Positions 36,586-45,488 of a DNA stretch of 64,000 nucleotides are shown piece after piece. Each line of letters opens with the position of its first letter. The stretch's first letter is position 1. Both the position numbers and the translations under genes were made by a program. Origin of the DNA: Sphingorhabdus lutea (GTDB taxonomy: Bacteria > Pseudomonadota > Alphaproteobacteria > Sphingomonadales > Sphingomonadaceae); the NCBI RefSeq assembly GCF_001889025.1, contig NZ_CP018154.1:2098501-2162500 (forward strand). The letters are read 5' to 3'. The notes under the pieces were generated by a model. That model saw only the letters and a list, made by a program, of their open reading frames with translations. It did no database searches and was not told where the DNA came from.

Positions 36586-38985
36586 ATGATGCGCGAAAAA
36601 GAATTAAGACTTGCCCTTATCTGTTATGGCGGGGTCAGCCTGGCCATTTATATGCACGGTATTACGCGCGAGATTTGGCATTTATGCCGCGCCAGCCGTA
36701 ATTTTCATGATGCCACCCCCATAAATGAGGGTAGCCAAGCAATTTATCGTTTATTATTGCATGATATTGAACAGGAAAGCGGCATTGCCATGCGCATCTT
36801 AACCGATATTGTCGCGGGCAGCAGCGCCGGCGGCATAAACGGTATTTTTTTAAGCCAAGCCATCACCACTGGCCAATCATTGGAACCATTAACCGATTTA
36901 TGGTTAAGCAATGCGGATGTCGAAAAATTATTGGACCCCGATGCACGGCCATTTTCACGCTTTACCAAATTTTGGGCCACGCCAATTGCATGGTTATTAT
37001 TGCGGCGGCGCGGCGGCGCGGTCCAACAAAATGTCGCCAAAGAAGCTAGGGATGAGGTTGCGGGCAAATTATCCTCCTTTGTTCGGGCGCGTTGGTTTGC
37101 CCCGCCTTTTGGCGGGATGGAGTTTTCTTCATTATTATTGGATGCGTTTCAGGCGATGGAAAATGGACCAAAAGGGCCAAGCCTGTTGCCACCGGCACAG
37201 CCGCTTGACCTGTTCGTGACGGCCACCGATTTTTACGGATATAAAACAACATTAAATTTGAACAGCCCTGCAAAGGTAAGCGAAAATGAACATCGTTTAA
37301 CCATCCGTTTTTCGACCGTCGCCCAATTAAACGCGGATGATGCGGAAAATGACCATCATCTGCATTTGGGCCATCATGCCGAATTGGTGTTTGCCGCCCG
37401 CGCTACGGCCAGCTTTCCAGGAGCATTTCCGCCCATGACGGTGCGTGAAATTGACAATTTATCGACAAAACATAAATTATCATGGCCAAATCGTGATAAT
37501 TTTCTGGCGCGCATTTTACCTGAATATAGCAGCAATAATAATTTGGAAAATGCCATTTTGGTCGATGGTTCAATTTTGGCAAACGCCCCGTTTATGCAGG
37601 CAATTGGCGCATTGCGAAATCGCCCCGCACGCAGGGAGGTGGACCGCCGATTTGTCTATATCGACCCAAAGCCGGGCATTGCATCCTTTCGGCCCAAAAT
37701 TAACCGCACCGACGCAGATGAACTGGCGCAACATGGCCATCCATCAACGGGGCCCGGCTGGTTCGCCACCATTTTTGGCGCATCTTCCAATATACCGCGT
37801 GAACAACCGATTAGGGACAGTTTAGAGCTGATAAACGGGCGTTCAGACCGCATCATGCGGATGAAGGATATTACCGATAATTTGCAACATGAGGTGGAGC
37901 AATATGTTGAACAAATGGTGGGCCGCAATTTATTTATCAATCGGCCAACCGCCGCGCGATTAACAAAATGGCGGTTAAAGACACAGGATCAAAGCGCAAA
38001 ATTGGCGGGAATTAGCTACCCCACCTATGGCCATTTGAAATTGGCGGGTATCGTCGATGATATGATTTCATTGGCGCGGCGGATTTTGCCCAGCGCAACC
38101 GAAGATCATTTTCAATCATTGCGCAGCGCCATTTGGACATATTTAAAAGAAAATGGCATGTCCTCTGTTTCGGGCAAATCCGGCGGGGCATCAAAAGAAA
38201 TCATCGAATTTTTTATTCAGCATGATTTGCGATATCGCATCCGCAGAATGCGTTTTATGGCGCGTAAATTATCCGATGAGGTGGAGGCGAAAAGCACCGC
38301 CACATCGCCCAATATTGAACAAATGCATGATGTGATTTACCATATATTGGCGCTATATTTAGATCGCGAAACCGCGAATTTCCACGGGCCAGACATGGCC
38401 AAAATTGTGCAAAATGGTCCTGAAAACCCCCATGCATTTTTATCTGCTTTAATGCAAAAACGCGATTTACAATCAACCGATATTTTGGCCGATGAAATGA
38501 TATGCGAGGGAATTGCCAATTTGGAGGATGAACAACGCCGCGCCATGATGTTTGGATATTTGGGATATCCCTTATATGATATTGCCACCCTGCCCCTGTT
38601 ACAGGGTGAGGGGCTGGACGAATTTGACCCCATTAAAGTGGACCGGATTTCACCCGATGACGCCGTGGCGATTGAACCGGGCGGAACAATTGCCACATTA
38701 AAGGGGATAGAATTTAATAATTTTGGCGCATTTTTCAGCCGCACTTACCGTGAAAATGATTATTTATGGGGGCGGCTGCATGGCGCGGATCGATTGATTG
38801 ACATTGTGTGTTCCACCCTGCCCCAAAATGCGCGTCCAAATGCATCAAAAATATTATTTTATAAATATGACGCCTTTATCGGCATATTGGATCAAGAACA
38901 AAAAAGATTGTCAAATATCCGCCCCAAAATGGCCGAAATTCGCGCAAAGGTTGAAAAAATGAGGGCCGAATTACCCATTGATTAA
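36586..38985 (+). CDS. Patatin-like phospholipase, DUF3376 type
   Basis: A large 799-residue protein. The N-terminal half is a patatin domain: the oxyanion loop YGGVSLAIYMHG (14-25), the nucleophile Ser80 in GSSAG, and the catalytic Asp327 in VDGS. The C-terminal half matches the DUF3376 patatin-related proteins of actinobacteria and sphingomonads as I remember them. It has no signal peptide or membrane helix, so it is a cytosolic or peripheral lipid acyl hydrolase. The frame has two adjacent ATG codons at 36586 and 36589. It ends beside a hairpin shared with the convergent gene. No toxin-immunity or cyclase partner is nearby, so it is not a CBASS effector on this evidence. Confidence 0.88.
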   Translation: MMREKELRLALICYGGVSLAIYMHGITREIWHLCRASRNFHDATPINEGSQAIYRLLLHDIEQESGIAMRILTDIVAGSSAGGINGIFLSQAITTGQSLEPLTDLWLSNADVEKLLDPDARPFSRFTKFWATPIAWLLLRRRGGAVQQNVAKEARDEVAGKLSSFVRARWFAPPFGGMEFSSLLLDAFQAMENGPKGPSLLPPAQPLDLFVTATDFYGYKTTLNLNSPAKVSENEHRLTIRFSTVAQLNADDAENDHHLHLGHHAELVFAARATASFPGAFPPMTVREIDNLSTKHKLSWPNRDNFLARILPEYSSNNNLENAILVDGSILANAPFMQAIGALRNRPARREVDRRFVYIDPKPGIASFRPKINRTDADELAQHGHPSTGPGWFATIFGASSNIPREQPIRDSLELINGRSDRIMRMKDITDNLQHEVEQYVEQMVGRNLFINRPTAARLTKWRLKTQDQSAKLAGISYPTYGHLKLAGIVDDMISLARRILPSATEDHFQSLRSAIWTYLKENGMSSVSGKSGGASKEIIEFFIQHDLRYRIRRMRFMARKLSDEVEAKSTATSPNIEQMHDVIYHILALYLDRETANFHGPDMAKIVQNGPENPHAFLSALMQKRDLQSTDILADEMICEGIANLEDEQRRAMMFGYLGYPLYDIATLPLLQGEGLDEFDPIKVDRISPDDAVAIEPGGTIATLKGIEFNNFGAFFSRTYRENDYLWGRLHGADRLIDIVCSTLPQNARPNASKILFYKYDAFIGILDQEQKRLSNIRPKMAEIRAKVEKMRAELPID

Positions 38986-38993
38986 GCAATAAT

Positions 38994-39013
38994 TGGCCGC
39001 AAATACGCGGCCA
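38994..39013. terminator. Hairpin between the convergent patatin and metallo-hydrolase genes
   Basis: TGGCCGC and GCGGCCA form a perfect 7-bp GC-rich stem around a 6-nt loop. A short TTTAT follows on the plus strand and ATTATT on the minus strand. It probably terminates transcripts from both sides, though neither T-run is strong. Confidence 0.6.
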
Positions 39014-39054
39014 TTTATCGGTAAAATTAAACGGTAAGATTAAACCACCACGCC

Positions 39055-39966
39055 TTATTTCGGCATCAGGCTTTTATACACGGCCTCAATAAAGGCATCG
39101 CCCTTTATAAATGCATTGGGGTTCACATCCCATTTTGCAGCAGGTTTCATCTCCTGAATTTCTTTCAACGATTTGCCCTCGGCAATCTGCTGGGTCACGA
39201 CAGCGATGATACTGACCAACATTGCGCTATATTCCTGCAAATCCGCCTTATTTGCCATGGGGCCATGGCCGGGGATGATTTTGGTGTCATCATTTGCCAA
39301 TTGCAGCGCCATTTCCGATGCACGCAACACACCATAAACATCGCCGCCGCTGCTTAAATCAATAAAGGGCAAGGTGACTTTATTGAAAAATAAATCACCC
39401 ATATGAATTATATTGGCCTTTTCCCAATAAATGATGGAATCGCCATCGGTATGCCCATCCGGCATATGAATAACATGGATGACATCATCATTTAGGTGCA
39501 ATTTTATGCCATCATCATATGTAATAACGGGCAATGCCGCCTTTGGACTAGCCGCAATAACCCGCTCGCCGCGCATTTGATCATTTGCCATGCGGATACG
39601 GACATTTTCATGCGCAAAAATAATCGCGCCGGCATTGCCGAAATTTTCATTGCCGCCGCTATGGTCGCCATGCCAATGGGTGTTGATTAAATATTTCACC
39701 TCATCCGCGCCCAAATCGGCCACCGCCTTTTTAATCGGGTCTGTCATATCGGCAAATTGATCGTCGATTAACACCGTGCCGTCCGCGCCATGGCTTACCG
39801 CAATATTGCCGCCGCGGCCAAATAGGACGGCGACATTGTCGGACAGTTTTTCAGTGGTGATTAACGGACCTTGCGCCTTTTCCTGATGAGCAGAGGCGAT
39901 ATGCGGGGCCAGCGAGACACCGGCCATCATGGCAAAAACAGAAATTTTTAGGGCCAATTTACGCAT
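39055..39966 (-). CDS. Secreted MBL-fold metallo-hydrolase
   Basis: A 303-residue protein from the Met at 39966, which has GGAG at good spacing; the longer frame adds only five residues. A signal peptide ends near residue 26 (ASA-H). The zinc motif H97-x-H99-x-D101-H102 (NTHWHGDHSGG) and the later GDSIIYWE and GHG segments mark the metallo-beta-lactamase fold. Sequence style is that of the periplasmic MBL proteins sometimes called quinoprotein relay system or cyclase-like; beta-lactamase activity cannot be claimed. It lies 18 bp after dnaJ in the same direction, so it may be read through from the heat-shock operon. Confidence 0.88.
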   Translation of the reverse strand: MRKLALKISVFAMMAGVSLAPHIASAHQEKAQGPLITTEKLSDNVAVLFGRGGNIAVSHGADGTVLIDDQFADMTDPIKKAVADLGADEVKYLINTHWHGDHSGGNENFGNAGAIIFAHENVRIRMANDQMRGERVIAASPKAALPVITYDDGIKLHLNDDVIHVIHMPDGHTDGDSIIYWEKANIIHMGDLFFNKVTLPFIDLSSGGDVYGVLRASEMALQLANDDTKIIPGHGPMANKADLQEYSAMLVSIIAVVTQQIAEGKSLKEIQEMKPAAKWDVNPNAFIKGDAFIEAVYKSLMPK

Positions 39967-39984
39967 ATCATTCTCCATCAATTT

Positions 39985-41121
39985 TTAATCTGTCAAATCA
40001 TCCCAAATTTCTTTGACCTTGTCAAAAAAACCTTTGCTTTGTGGACATTCGCGTCCGGTTTCGGTTTCCTGAAACTCACATAGTAATTCACGTTGCCGCT
40101 CGGTTAAGCGTGTTGGGGTTTCCACATCAATTTGCACCACCAAATCGCCATGGCCATGCCCCTGAAGCACGGGCATACCCGCGCCTCTTTTACGCAAATG
40201 CTTGCCCGATTGCGTGCCCGCAGGGATTTTAATGACATGTTTTTCACCGTCAAGCCCTGGAATTTCAACCTCCCCGCCCAATGCAGCCTTGGTAAAGCTG
40301 ACCGGGACATGGCAAAATAATGTCGTGCCTTCACGTTCAAACATTTTATGTTTTTTGACATGGATGAAAATATATAAATCGCCCGGCGCAGTGCCGCGCT
40401 GCCCCGCCTCGCCCTTGCCCGACAAACGCACTCTGGTGCCATTGTCAACGCCGGCGGGAATTTCCACATCCAAATTGCGGCGTACATCCACGCGCCCCTC
40501 GCCACGGCATTTGCGGCAGGGATCTTCGATTATTTCGCCCGTGCCATTACATGTTGGGCAAGTGCGCTCCACAACAAAGAAACCTTGCTGTGCGCGTACC
40601 TTGCCATGGCCGCCGCACATATTACAACCGCGAACGCCCGTTCCCTCGGCTGCGCCCGAACCGTCACATTCATCACATGCCTCGGCAACATCTATGGTGA
40701 TTTCGCTTTTCACGCCATGAAAGGCTTGGTCTAGGCTTATTTCTAAATCATAACGTAAATCCGCGCCGCGTGCTGGCCCGCGCGAACGCCCGCCGCCCTG
40801 ACCGCCGCCAAAAAAGCTTTCAAAAATATCGGCAAAATCGCCAAATCCTTGATGTGCACCATGATGGCCGCCACCGCCGCCTTGGGCTGCATTTTCATAT
40901 GCTTCACGCCCATAACGATCATATGCCGCGCGTTTTTGCGGGTCTTTCAAACAATCATATGCTTGGTTAAGCGCCTTGAAACGCGCCTCTGCCTCTGCAT
41001 CGCCAGGATTGCGGTCAGGATGATATTGCATCGCCATTTTGCGATAGGCGCTTTTCAACTGCTTATCATCGGCTGAACGCTCAACCTGTAATAATTCATA
41101 ATAGTCGATGTTCAAACTCAT
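39985..41121 (-). CDS. dnaJ: Chaperone DnaJ
   Basis: The Hsp40 co-chaperone that delivers unfolded proteins to DnaK and triggers its ATPase. It has 378 residues with the full class I layout: a J domain with HPD at 34-36, a Gly/Phe-rich segment, four zinc-binding repeats (CDECDGSG, CNMCGGHG, CPTCNGTG, CRKCRGEG), and the substrate-binding C-terminal domain. It lies 103 bp after dnaK, and the gap holds a large imperfect hairpin that could set the DnaK:DnaJ ratio. Confidence 0.98.
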   Translation of the reverse strand: MSLNIDYYELLQVERSADDKQLKSAYRKMAMQYHPDRNPGDAEAEARFKALNQAYDCLKDPQKRAAYDRYGREAYENAAQGGGGGHHGAHQGFGDFADIFESFFGGGQGGGRSRGPARGADLRYDLEISLDQAFHGVKSEITIDVAEACDECDGSGAAEGTGVRGCNMCGGHGKVRAQQGFFVVERTCPTCNGTGEIIEDPCRKCRGEGRVDVRRNLDVEIPAGVDNGTRVRLSGKGEAGQRGTAPGDLYIFIHVKKHKMFEREGTTLFCHVPVSFTKAALGGEVEIPGLDGEKHVIKIPAGTQSGKHLRKRGAGMPVLQGHGHGDLVVQIDVETPTRLTERQRELLCEFQETETGRECPQSKGFFDKVKEIWDDLTD

Positions 41122-41151
41122 AATCGACTTTCCCCTATATTCATCGATATA

Positions 41152-41204
41152 AAGCCTGCCAGAGGCCGCATCCCATTTGCGACAGGATGCTCTCTGACAG
41201 GCTT
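41152..41204 (-). terminator. Large imperfect hairpin between dnaK and dnaJ
   Basis: Three paired blocks of 7, 5 and 6 bp, interrupted by a mismatch and a small bulge, form a 53-nt stem-loop: AAGCCTG/CAGGCTT, CAGAG/CTCTG and GCATCC/GGATGC. A weak TTTATAT follows on the minus strand. It probably acts as a leaky terminator or a processing and stability element that lowers dnaJ expression relative to dnaK. Confidence 0.65.
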
Positions 41205-41224
41205 AATTTATGGGCAATGCCCAA

Positions 41225-43135
41225 TTAGTCTTTTTTATCTTCATCTACTTCGGAAAATTCAGCATCGACAACATCGTCATCTTCTGCTGATTTTTCAGCA
41301 GCGCCTGCATCGGGTGATGCGCCGGCTTGCTGTTCCTGTTCATAAATGGCTTGGCCCATTTTCATGGCATTTTGTGCCAATGCTTCGGATTTTTCCTTCA
41401 TCGCATCTGCATCGCCGCCTTCAATGGCAGATTTCAAATCGGCAAGGCCGGTTTCAATCTCCGCTTTTAATGAAGCGTCAATTTTATCGCCATGTTCTTC
41501 CAATTGTTTTTCCGTGGTATGGACCAGGCTTTCTGCATTATTTTTTGCCTCTGCTGCGGCACGGCGTGCCTTATCTTCTTCGGCAAATTTTTCTGCATCT
41601 TGGACCATTTGGTCAATATCGCTATCGCTCAAACCACCTGATGCTTGAATTTTAATCTGCTGCTCTTTACCCGTGCCCTTGTCCTTTGCGGTCACGCTGA
41701 CAAGGCCGTTGGCGTCAATGTCAAATGTAACCTCAACTTGCGGAACGCCGCGCGGTGCGGGGGGAATGCCTACAAGGTCAAAATTGCCCAGCAATTTATT
41801 ATCAGCCGCCATTTCACGCTCCCCTTGGAATACGCGAATGGTCACCGCATTTTGATTATCTTCGGCAGTGGAATAGGTTTGCGATTTTTTGGTTGGGATG
41901 GTGGTGTTACGGTCAATCATCCGTGTAAACACGCCGCCCAATGTTTCAATGCCAAGTGACAATGGCGTCACGTCAAGCAGCAACACATCCTTCACATCAC
42001 CCTGCAGCACGCCCGCCTGAATGGCTGCGCCCATGGCAACCACTTCATCGGGGTTCACACCAGTATGCGGTTCTTTTCCGAAAAAGCTTTTCACCGTTTC
42101 GCGAACTTTGGGCATACGGGTCATGCCGCCAACCATCACCACTTCGTCAATTTCGGACGATTTCACCTTGGCATCGGCCATTGCTTTTTTGCATGGCTCA
42201 AGCGTGCGCTTAATCAAATCATCAACCAATTTTTCCAAATCGGTGCGGCTAATGGTTTTCACCAAATGCTTTGGTCCATTTTGATCGGCGGTAATGAAAG
42301 GCAGGTTGACCTCGGTCGTTTGCGCGGAAGAAAGCTCAATTTTTGCTTTTTCTGCTGCCTCTTTTAACCGTTGCAGAGCCAATTTATCTTTGGTCAGATC
42401 GATGCTTTCGGCTTTTTTGAAATCTTCGGCCAAAAATTCAACCAATTTGCTGTCAAAATCTTCACCGCCAAGGAAAGTATCACCATTGGTGGATTTTACC
42501 TCAAATACGCCGTCGCCTACTTCCAAAATGGAAATATCGAACGTACCGCCGCCAAGGTCATAAACCGCGATGGTTTTATTTTCGTCTTTGTCCAAACCAT
42601 ATGCCAAAGCGGCTGCGGTTGGCTCGTTAATGATGCGCAATACTTCCAAACCGGCAATTTGACCGGCATCTTTGGTTGCCTGACGCTGGGCATCATTAAA
42701 ATATGCAGGAACGGTGATAACCGCCTGTGTAACGGTTTCACCCAAATAGGCCTCTGCCGTTTCCTTCATTTTTTGCAAAGTGAAGGCGGAAATTTGTGAT
42801 GGCGAATATTTTTCGCTGCCTGCCTCAACCCATGCATCGCCATTTTTGCCTTTGACGATGTTATAAGGAACAAGCTCCATATCTTTTTTGGTCATCGGGT
42901 CTTCGAAACGACGGCCAATTAAACGCTTTACCGCAAAAATGGTGTTTTCCGGATTGGTCACTGCCTGACGTTTTGCAGGTTGACCGATAAGCCGCTCACC
43001 ATCTTTGGCGAATGCGACAATGGATGGGGTGGTGCGTGCACCTTCTGAATTTTCGATAACTTTGGGTTTGCCGCCGTCCATAACAGCAACGCAGCTATTG
43101 GTTGTACCCAAATCAATTCCGATGACTTTTGCCAT
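41225..43135 (-). CDS. dnaK: Chaperone DnaK
   Basis: The Hsp70 chaperone. It has 636 residues, with the N-terminal ATPase opening [17 protein letters not shown], the [17 protein letters not shown] segment and a [13 protein letters not shown] phosphate loop, then the substrate-binding domain and a helical lid ending in an acidic [15 protein letters not shown] tail. It works with dnaJ downstream and with a GrpE encoded elsewhere. A sigma-32 type promoter lies upstream. Confidence 0.99.
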   Translation of the reverse strand: MAKVIGIDLGTTNSCVAVMDGGKPKVIENSEGARTTPSIVAFAKDGERLIGQPAKRQAVTNPENTIFAVKRLIGRRFEDPMTKKDMELVPYNIVKGKNGDAWVEAGSEKYSPSQISAFTLQKMKETAEAYLGETVTQAVITVPAYFNDAQRQATKDAGQIAGLEVLRIINEPTAAALAYGLDKDENKTIAVYDLGGGTFDISILEVGDGVFEVKSTNGDTFLGGEDFDSKLVEFLAEDFKKAESIDLTKDKLALQRLKEAAEKAKIELSSAQTTEVNLPFITADQNGPKHLVKTISRTDLEKLVDDLIKRTLEPCKKAMADAKVKSSEIDEVVMVGGMTRMPKVRETVKSFFGKEPHTGVNPDEVVAMGAAIQAGVLQGDVKDVLLLDVTPLSLGIETLGGVFTRMIDRNTTIPTKKSQTYSTAEDNQNAVTIRVFQGEREMAADNKLLGNFDLVGIPPAPRGVPQVEVTFDIDANGLVSVTAKDKGTGKEQQIKIQASGGLSDSDIDQMVQDAEKFAEEDKARRAAAEAKNNAESLVHTTEKQLEEHGDKIDASLKAEIETGLADLKSAIEGGDADAMKEKSEALAQNAMKMGQAIYEQEQQAGASPDAGAAEKSAEDDDVVDAEFSEVDEDKKD

Positions 43136-43228
43136 ATGCTAAAACCTTCTACACTTAATTATATAATATGTTGGCGAGTAGTTGGCAGCCCCGAAAATCA
43201 GGCACCGCCCCCCGACAATGCATTGGCG

Positions 43229-43256
43229 ATATAGGGGGCATTTTTCCTGAAACAAG
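43229..43256 (-). promoter_or_regulatory. Heat-shock (sigma-32/RpoH) promoter of dnaK
   Basis: On the minus strand, CTTG (43256-43253) is followed after exactly 17 bp by CCTATAT (43235-43229). This is the alphaproteobacterial RpoH consensus. It lies about 90 bp upstream of the dnaK start, giving a moderate leader. Confidence 0.8.
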
Positions 43257-43358
43257 ATAGACATGATGGGAAAATGAAAAAAATCTCTCAAAATTCGAAA
43301 ATTTTCCACTATATAGGGTATTGAAACGATAAATTTGATATTAAAGGATAGTTTTGCG

Positions 43359-43832
43359 ATGCAAGTGATGAATATTTTCCGCCTATTTGTTCTCATCCTG
43401 GTGGCCTTTGCCCTGCAATCCTGTAGCCAGCCGAAACAATTAAATATTGTCGATGCATCGGTCCGCCTATCCCCGGTCGATAAAAATCCTTCCGCCTTAT
43501 ATTTCACCATTTTGGGCGGGGATCAGGATGATGAATTATTACATGTTTACACCCGCAGCGCGATCAGGACCGAAATGCATGAAAGCAAGATGGAAAATGG
43601 CATGATGTCGATGGAAAAGCTCAACACCGTGCCAGTGCCTGCGAAAAGCAAAATAGAGTTTAAACAGGGCGGCAAGCATGTCATGTTGTGGGGCATAAAC
43701 TTAAAAGCACGCAAAATGGCGATGATTGAAATGCGTTTTTCCTTTGCCAGCGGCAAGGAATTGATTGTCGAAACGCCAGTAACCGAAATGAATGGCGAAA
43801 AACCTGATGAACGCAAGGAAATTGGGCTGTAA
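43359..43832 (+). CDS. PCu(A)C-type copper chaperone lipoprotein
   Basis: A 157-residue protein from the Met at 43359 (AAGGA upstream); the frame extends eight codons more. A hydrophobic signal ends in the lipobox LQSC (C22), so it is a lipoprotein. The PCu(A)C domain has its copper ligands: H74 with downstream Met residues (MHESKMENGMM) and H107-V-M109. Such periplasmic proteins deliver Cu(I) to the CuA centre of cytochrome c oxidase or buffer copper. It is divergent from dnaK and followed 18 bp later by the HExxH gene. No oxidase gene is near. Confidence 0.88.
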   Translation: MQVMNIFRLFVLILVAFALQSCSQPKQLNIVDASVRLSPVDKNPSALYFTILGGDQDDELLHVYTRSAIRTEMHESKMENGMMSMEKLNTVPVPAKSKIEFKQGGKHVMLWGINLKARKMAMIEMRFSFASGKELIVETPVTEMNGEKPDERKEIGL

Positions 43833-43850
43833 TTTTTAGGCTATTTTATA

Positions 43851-44312
43851 ATGTTCGCAAGGCAAAGTGGCCGATTATTAACATTTCAGGAAACCGCGCT
43901 GGTTCGGTCGGTCTTTGGCGATGCAATTGATACGGATAAAGTGCGTGTCCACCAAAGAAAATGGTGGTGGTTTCAACCAAAAAAAATAACCATGGCGCCC
44001 GACGGGCATTTATGGTTTCATCCAAAGGGTCAGCTTTTCTGCGATGATTTTTGCAATCAAAATTTGGCGCTTCAGGGGCATTTTATCCATGAAATGACCC
44101 ATGTCTGGCAACATCAAAAGGGAATATTCCTGCCGCTTAAACGCCATCCATTTTGCCGATATGATTATAGCATAAAACCAGGATGGACATTGGAACGATA
44201 TGGGTTGGAACAACAGGCCGAAATTGTCCGGCATATTTTCCTGTTAAGAAAGGGCTACCCCGTGCCCGGCGCGCCCCCGCTTTCCCATTATGATGGAATA
44301 TTGCCTTTTTAA
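43851..44312 (+). CDS. 'Vgr-related' protein with HExxH motif
   Basis: A 153-residue protein with a zincin-like H80-E-x-x-H84 motif in FIHEMTHVWQHQKG, preceded by WWFQPKK and FHPKG. It matches the small sphingomonad proteins annotated as 'vgr related'. The HExxHxxQ form resembles DUF4157 domains, found in toxin and extracellular-injection contexts, but no injection-system genes occur here. There is no signal peptide. Whether it is an active peptidase is not known. It is downstream of the PCuAC gene and followed 33 bp later by the HNH gene. Confidence 0.8.
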   Translation: MFARQSGRLLTFQETALVRSVFGDAIDTDKVRVHQRKWWWFQPKKITMAPDGHLWFHPKGQLFCDDFCNQNLALQGHFIHEMTHVWQHQKGIFLPLKRHPFCRYDYSIKPGWTLERYGLEQQAEIVRHIFLLRKGYPVPGAPPLSHYDGILPF

Positions 44313-44345
44313 TATTTGTTAAACAATGTCAGCTACTAAACGGCT

Positions 44346-45068
44346 ATGAAGCATGATCCTATTGCCGTTGCAAATTCGGCCCCTGTCGCATCACAATATG
44401 CCCTACAAAACAAGGCGCAAACCCCTTTGCAAACCCCTGCGCAAACCCCTGTGCAAACTGCGGCATTGGTCGGTCCGCAATCATCGCCGCAACAGTCTGC
44501 AAATGCAGTAAAGCAAAGCGCGAGTCAGGCAGCAGTAAAAGCAGCGGTAAAACCTGCACCTAGGACGGCAAAATCGGCCAGCGCACCTTCGCTGGCAAAA
44601 AAGCCTGCGCCGTCTGCACGAACGGCAAATCCACCAAAGACATTAAGCGACGCCAAATTGCTTATTCTGCACTCACCGCTTTATACTGAACTACCCTATC
44701 GCATGTTATGCTTTAACGAAGTAAAAAATGGATCGCCCGTTTATTATGTTGCCGGGGTTGAAGGCGGCCCATGGAATTCGCAAAATGCGTTAAAAAAGGC
44801 ACATGAAAAACATGGCGGCAATTGTTTTTACTGTAAAAAACCCGTTGGCATCAATGAATATTCAATCGATCATGTCGAGGCAAAACAAGCGGGAAATATC
44901 GGGCATTTACATAATTTGGTGATAGCACATAGATTATGCAATCAACGCAAGGGCGCTGATTTAATCGAATATTTTAATGCTGATGCTGGCGAAAAATGGC
45001 TGAAAGAAATTCAAAATCGTGTCAATATCCGCCTTGCCAATATTCAAAAGGGCAAGGCAGCAAAATAA
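44346..45068 (+). CDS. HNH endonuclease with low-complexity N-terminal region
   Basis: A 240-residue protein. The first 95 residues are a Gln/Thr/Pro/Ala/Lys-rich low-complexity region with a PLQTPAQTPVQT repeat. The C-terminal half is an HNH nuclease: C160-x2-C163, the catalytic pair D175-H176 (SIDHVEAK), H189-N190 and C198 in HRLCNQRKG. Cysteine pairs would bind a structural zinc. Stand-alone HNH proteins of this type are seen in phages and restriction systems, but no methylase or phage gene is nearby. The gene ends at a perfect terminator palindrome that overlaps the rsfS stop. Confidence 0.85.
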   Translation: MKHDPIAVANSAPVASQYALQNKAQTPLQTPAQTPVQTAALVGPQSSPQQSANAVKQSASQAAVKAAVKPAPRTAKSASAPSLAKKPAPSARTANPPKTLSDAKLLILHSPLYTELPYRMLCFNEVKNGSPVYYVAGVEGGPWNSQNALKKAHEKHGGNCFYCKKPVGINEYSIDHVEAKQAGNIGHLHNLVIAHRLCNQRKGADLIEYFNADAGEKWLKEIQNRVNIRLANIQKGKAAK

Positions 45069-45091
45069 AAAGGCGTAAATTTACGCCTTTT
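45068..45091. terminator. Bidirectional terminator between the HNH gene and rsfS
   Basis: A perfect palindrome of two 12-base arms with no unpaired centre: AAAAGGCGTAAA and TTTACGCCTTTT. It begins at the last base of the HNH stop codon and contains the rsfS stop (45081-45083, minus strand). The A and T ends supply a T-run in both directions. Confidence 0.85.
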
Positions 45092-45479
45092 CATCTTCAC
45101 CAAAGGACCACATGCGTTCCAAATTATAAAATGTGCGCACCTCTGGCCGGAAAATATGAACAATCACATCCTCCGCATCGACCAACACCCAATCGGCATT
45201 GGTCAATCCCTCAACCTTTGCGCTGCGGCCCGCCTTTTTAATGCGTTCCACCATTTTTTGCGCCATTGACGCCACCTGACGCGATGAACGGCCACTGGCC
45301 ACCACCATATAATCGGCAATGCTGGTTTTTCCGGCAAGCGGAATTGAAACAATTTCTTCGCCCTTATCCTCATCCAAAGATGTCATGATAAGCGCGTGGA
45401 GTTCATCGGGTGAAATCACGGTTTTTGCCTTTGCTGCATCCAAATTCATGTCGGTCGCGGCGGAGTGAACGTCTGTCAA
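45081..45479 (-). CDS. rsfS: Ribosomal silencing factor RsfS
   Basis: Binds ribosomal protein L14 and blocks joining of the ribosomal subunits when nutrients are scarce. It has 132 residues; the core after a 25-residue N-terminal extension carries DYMVVASGRSSRQV, ADWVLVDAEDVIVHIF and the RTFYNLERMW ending that defines the family. It follows nadD by 9 bp in the usual alphaproteobacterial order proA-nadD-rsfS. Confidence 0.95.
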   Translation of the reverse strand: MTDVHSAATDMNLDAAKAKTVISPDELHALIMTSLDEDKGEEIVSIPLAGKTSIADYMVVASGRSSRQVASMAQKMVERIKKAGRSAKVEGLTNADWVLVDAEDVIVHIFRPEVRTFYNLERMWSFGEDEKA

Positions 45480-45488
45480 AATAAATCC

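Noticed and set aside
36586..38985. Patatin as an antiphage (CBASS-like) effector
   Set aside because: No nucleotidyltransferase, HORMA, ubiquitin-like or peptidase partner gene is adjacent; the neighbours are radA and a metallo-hydrolase.
44346..45068. HNH gene as part of a restriction-modification or phage remnant
   Set aside because: No methyltransferase, integrase, terminase or att-like repeat is nearby, and base composition looks like its neighbours.
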